Assembly (NCBI RefSeq): GCF_000004195.4
Contig: NC_030679.2
Span: forward strand, 150,399,040-150,463,039
Source: Xenopus tropicalis
Lineage: Eukaryota > Chordata > Amphibia > Anura > Pipidae
Length of the DNA stretch: 64,000 bases
Direction of reading: 5' to 3'
The position numbers and the translations under genes were made by a program. The notes beneath the pieces are model-generated. The model was not told where the DNA came from, ran no database searches, and was given only the letters and a program-made list of their open reading frames with translations. This document shows, piece after piece, positions 63,023 to 64,000 of this stretch (position 1 is its first letter; every line of letters starts with the position of its first letter).

Positions 63023-64000
63023 CCCTTTTACTGCCAGCTGTTTTGGTCAAAGCGGAACTTGTATTGCCAGACAGTTTTTGAACATTTTGCACTGTTTCAC
63101 TTTAGGGGCCTTTCCTCGGGGGGACTTTTAGTTTACCCAGGAAAACAATATATCATTTTTTTTCAGAACAACCTAAGCTTTCAAAATATGGTAGAATGTT
63201 TGTGTAATTCCAATTCTGTAACAAGATATAGGCTTCTAAATGTCTAAAAAAATCTAATTTTCCATAATATAAACACACATAGAAACAAAAATTATTTTAT
63301 GCACGAATATACAACTGATTTGGAAAGTCCCATGTCTCCTGAACGTGCCAATACCAAATATATATAGTTGTATGGAGATTTGCCACTTGTATAGGTCAAA
63401 AACTCCCAGCAGTACTCTACCAAATTCCCAAAGCACTGCTCCAGAAAGCTGCATACTTTAGATTTCAAGGACAAAATTTCCACTAACAGAAGGTTTATCC
63501 CAGAAAATTGTACATTTTTGGAAAGAACAGATTCTGGGCAATACAGAATAGGCACAACTGTCTGTCTACTCCAAACTATCAAGTCGCAATGCTTTCCTAA
63601 AGTTATTGGTTTTTATCAAAATTTGTGATTTTTTTTAAAAATTGCTTCAAAGCTTCCAGTCTATAGTATCTTATCTCCTACAGGTCATAAAGTAACCAAA
63701 TAAAACACCCTAAATATGAACGCCAGGGGTCCACTGAACAGTTTGATGCCCAATATGTATAGGTTTAGCTAAGTATGTGGCATGTAGGGGCCCCAATGGG
63801 AACATACCCAAATATGTACTGTCATTTCTGTCATTTCAGCTCCTGCAAAATCAACACATTTACATCATTATATGTGGGATAAAGCTAGTAAAAAGTATGC
63901 TCACCCCAGAAAGCCATATATTTTTGGAAAGTACACATTCCCCCGAATCTAAAATGGGTACCCATGTCTTTCTACTCCAACGTACCAAGCCGCACAGCTT
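63023..64000. mobile_element. Second piggyBac-type element, cut by window end
   Basis: TTAA (63019-63022) is followed by CCCTTTTACTGCCAGC. The next ~980 bp are closely similar to 16879-17860, including the first tandem-unit landmark 'gtttgatgcccaatatgtat' at ~63738. The right end is outside the window. Confidence 0.85.

Noticed and set aside
1..64000. tRNA, rRNA or other classical RNA genes
   Set aside because: No cloverleaf-type sequence with A and B boxes or rRNA segment was noticed on either strand by eye; a tRNAscan or Rfam search would be decisive.

Overview
This window looks like anuran amphibian (most likely Xenopus) nuclear DNA from an olfactory-receptor (OR) cluster buried in transposable elements. 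The evidence is single-exon seven-transmembrane OR reading frames, a TTAA-flanked piggyBac-type element, Penelope-like elements with GIY-YIG endonuclease pieces, CR1/L2-type and L1/Tx1-type LINEs, a chromodomain Gypsy element, a Tc1 element, and an interspersed repeat at 55.5-56.9 kb that I recall as common in Xenopus. The organism call is inference from sequence character; no search was run.

Host genes. Five OR reading frames are intact: OR-A 7510-8427 (-), OR-B 27119-28042 (-), OR-C 35637-36560 (-), OR-D 48493-49425 (-) and OR-E 60855-61805 (+). One OR pseudogene lies at 42272-43062 (+). OR-A, OR-B and OR-C are close paralogues from tandem duplication. Upstream of each is the same ~175-bp block with a TATA box and a CCCCTGGG (EBF/Olf-1-like) site, a shared CAAAG|GTAAAT splice donor, and a splice acceptor (TTCCAG|GC) directly before the ATG. 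A small 5'UTR exon plus coding exon is therefore inferred. No other host gene was recognised.

Layout. 0-7.5 kb: a unit repeat, then a ~4.4-kb LINE (-) swollen by three minisatellites, then a Penelope-like fragment. 7.5-9.3 kb: OR-A and promoter. 9.3-12.9 kb: CATC microsatellite, unit repeat, solo LTR. 13.4-16.5 kb: an L2-type LINE split by an L1-type LINE. 16.9-25.7 kb: an 8.8-kb piggyBac-ended element whose body is ~365-395-bp tandem units and which contains a complete, young Gypsy chromovirus (18595-24171, 5-bp target duplication). 26.4-29.3 kb: Penelope fragment, OR-B and promoter. 29.3-31.1 kb: solo Gypsy LTR and a Tc1 element with ~210-bp inverted repeats. 31.2-38 kb: unit repeat, solo LTR, a MITE with a 45-bp minisatellite, OR-C. 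38-48.2 kb: LINE fragments, an old relative of the piggyBac satellite, OR pseudogene, an LTR inside a LINE, a hAT-like MITE. 48.5-49.4 kb: OR-D. 50.5-60.6 kb: minisatellites of 32, 52, 113 and 19 bp, two more hAT-like MITEs and a 119-bp palindrome. 60.8-61.8 kb: OR-E. 62.6-64 kb: L1 fragment and a second piggyBac-type element running off the window.

The main theme is tandem amplification inside transposable elements. At least eight arrays, from two-copy duplications to ~35 copies, lie within recognisable LINEs, MITEs or a piggyBac-type element, and three copies of one LINE family carry tandem duplications. A second theme is how these insertions reshaped the OR units: changed spacing, an enlarged OR-C 5' intron, and LINE-tail sequence supplying the last codons and stop of OR-A and OR-B.
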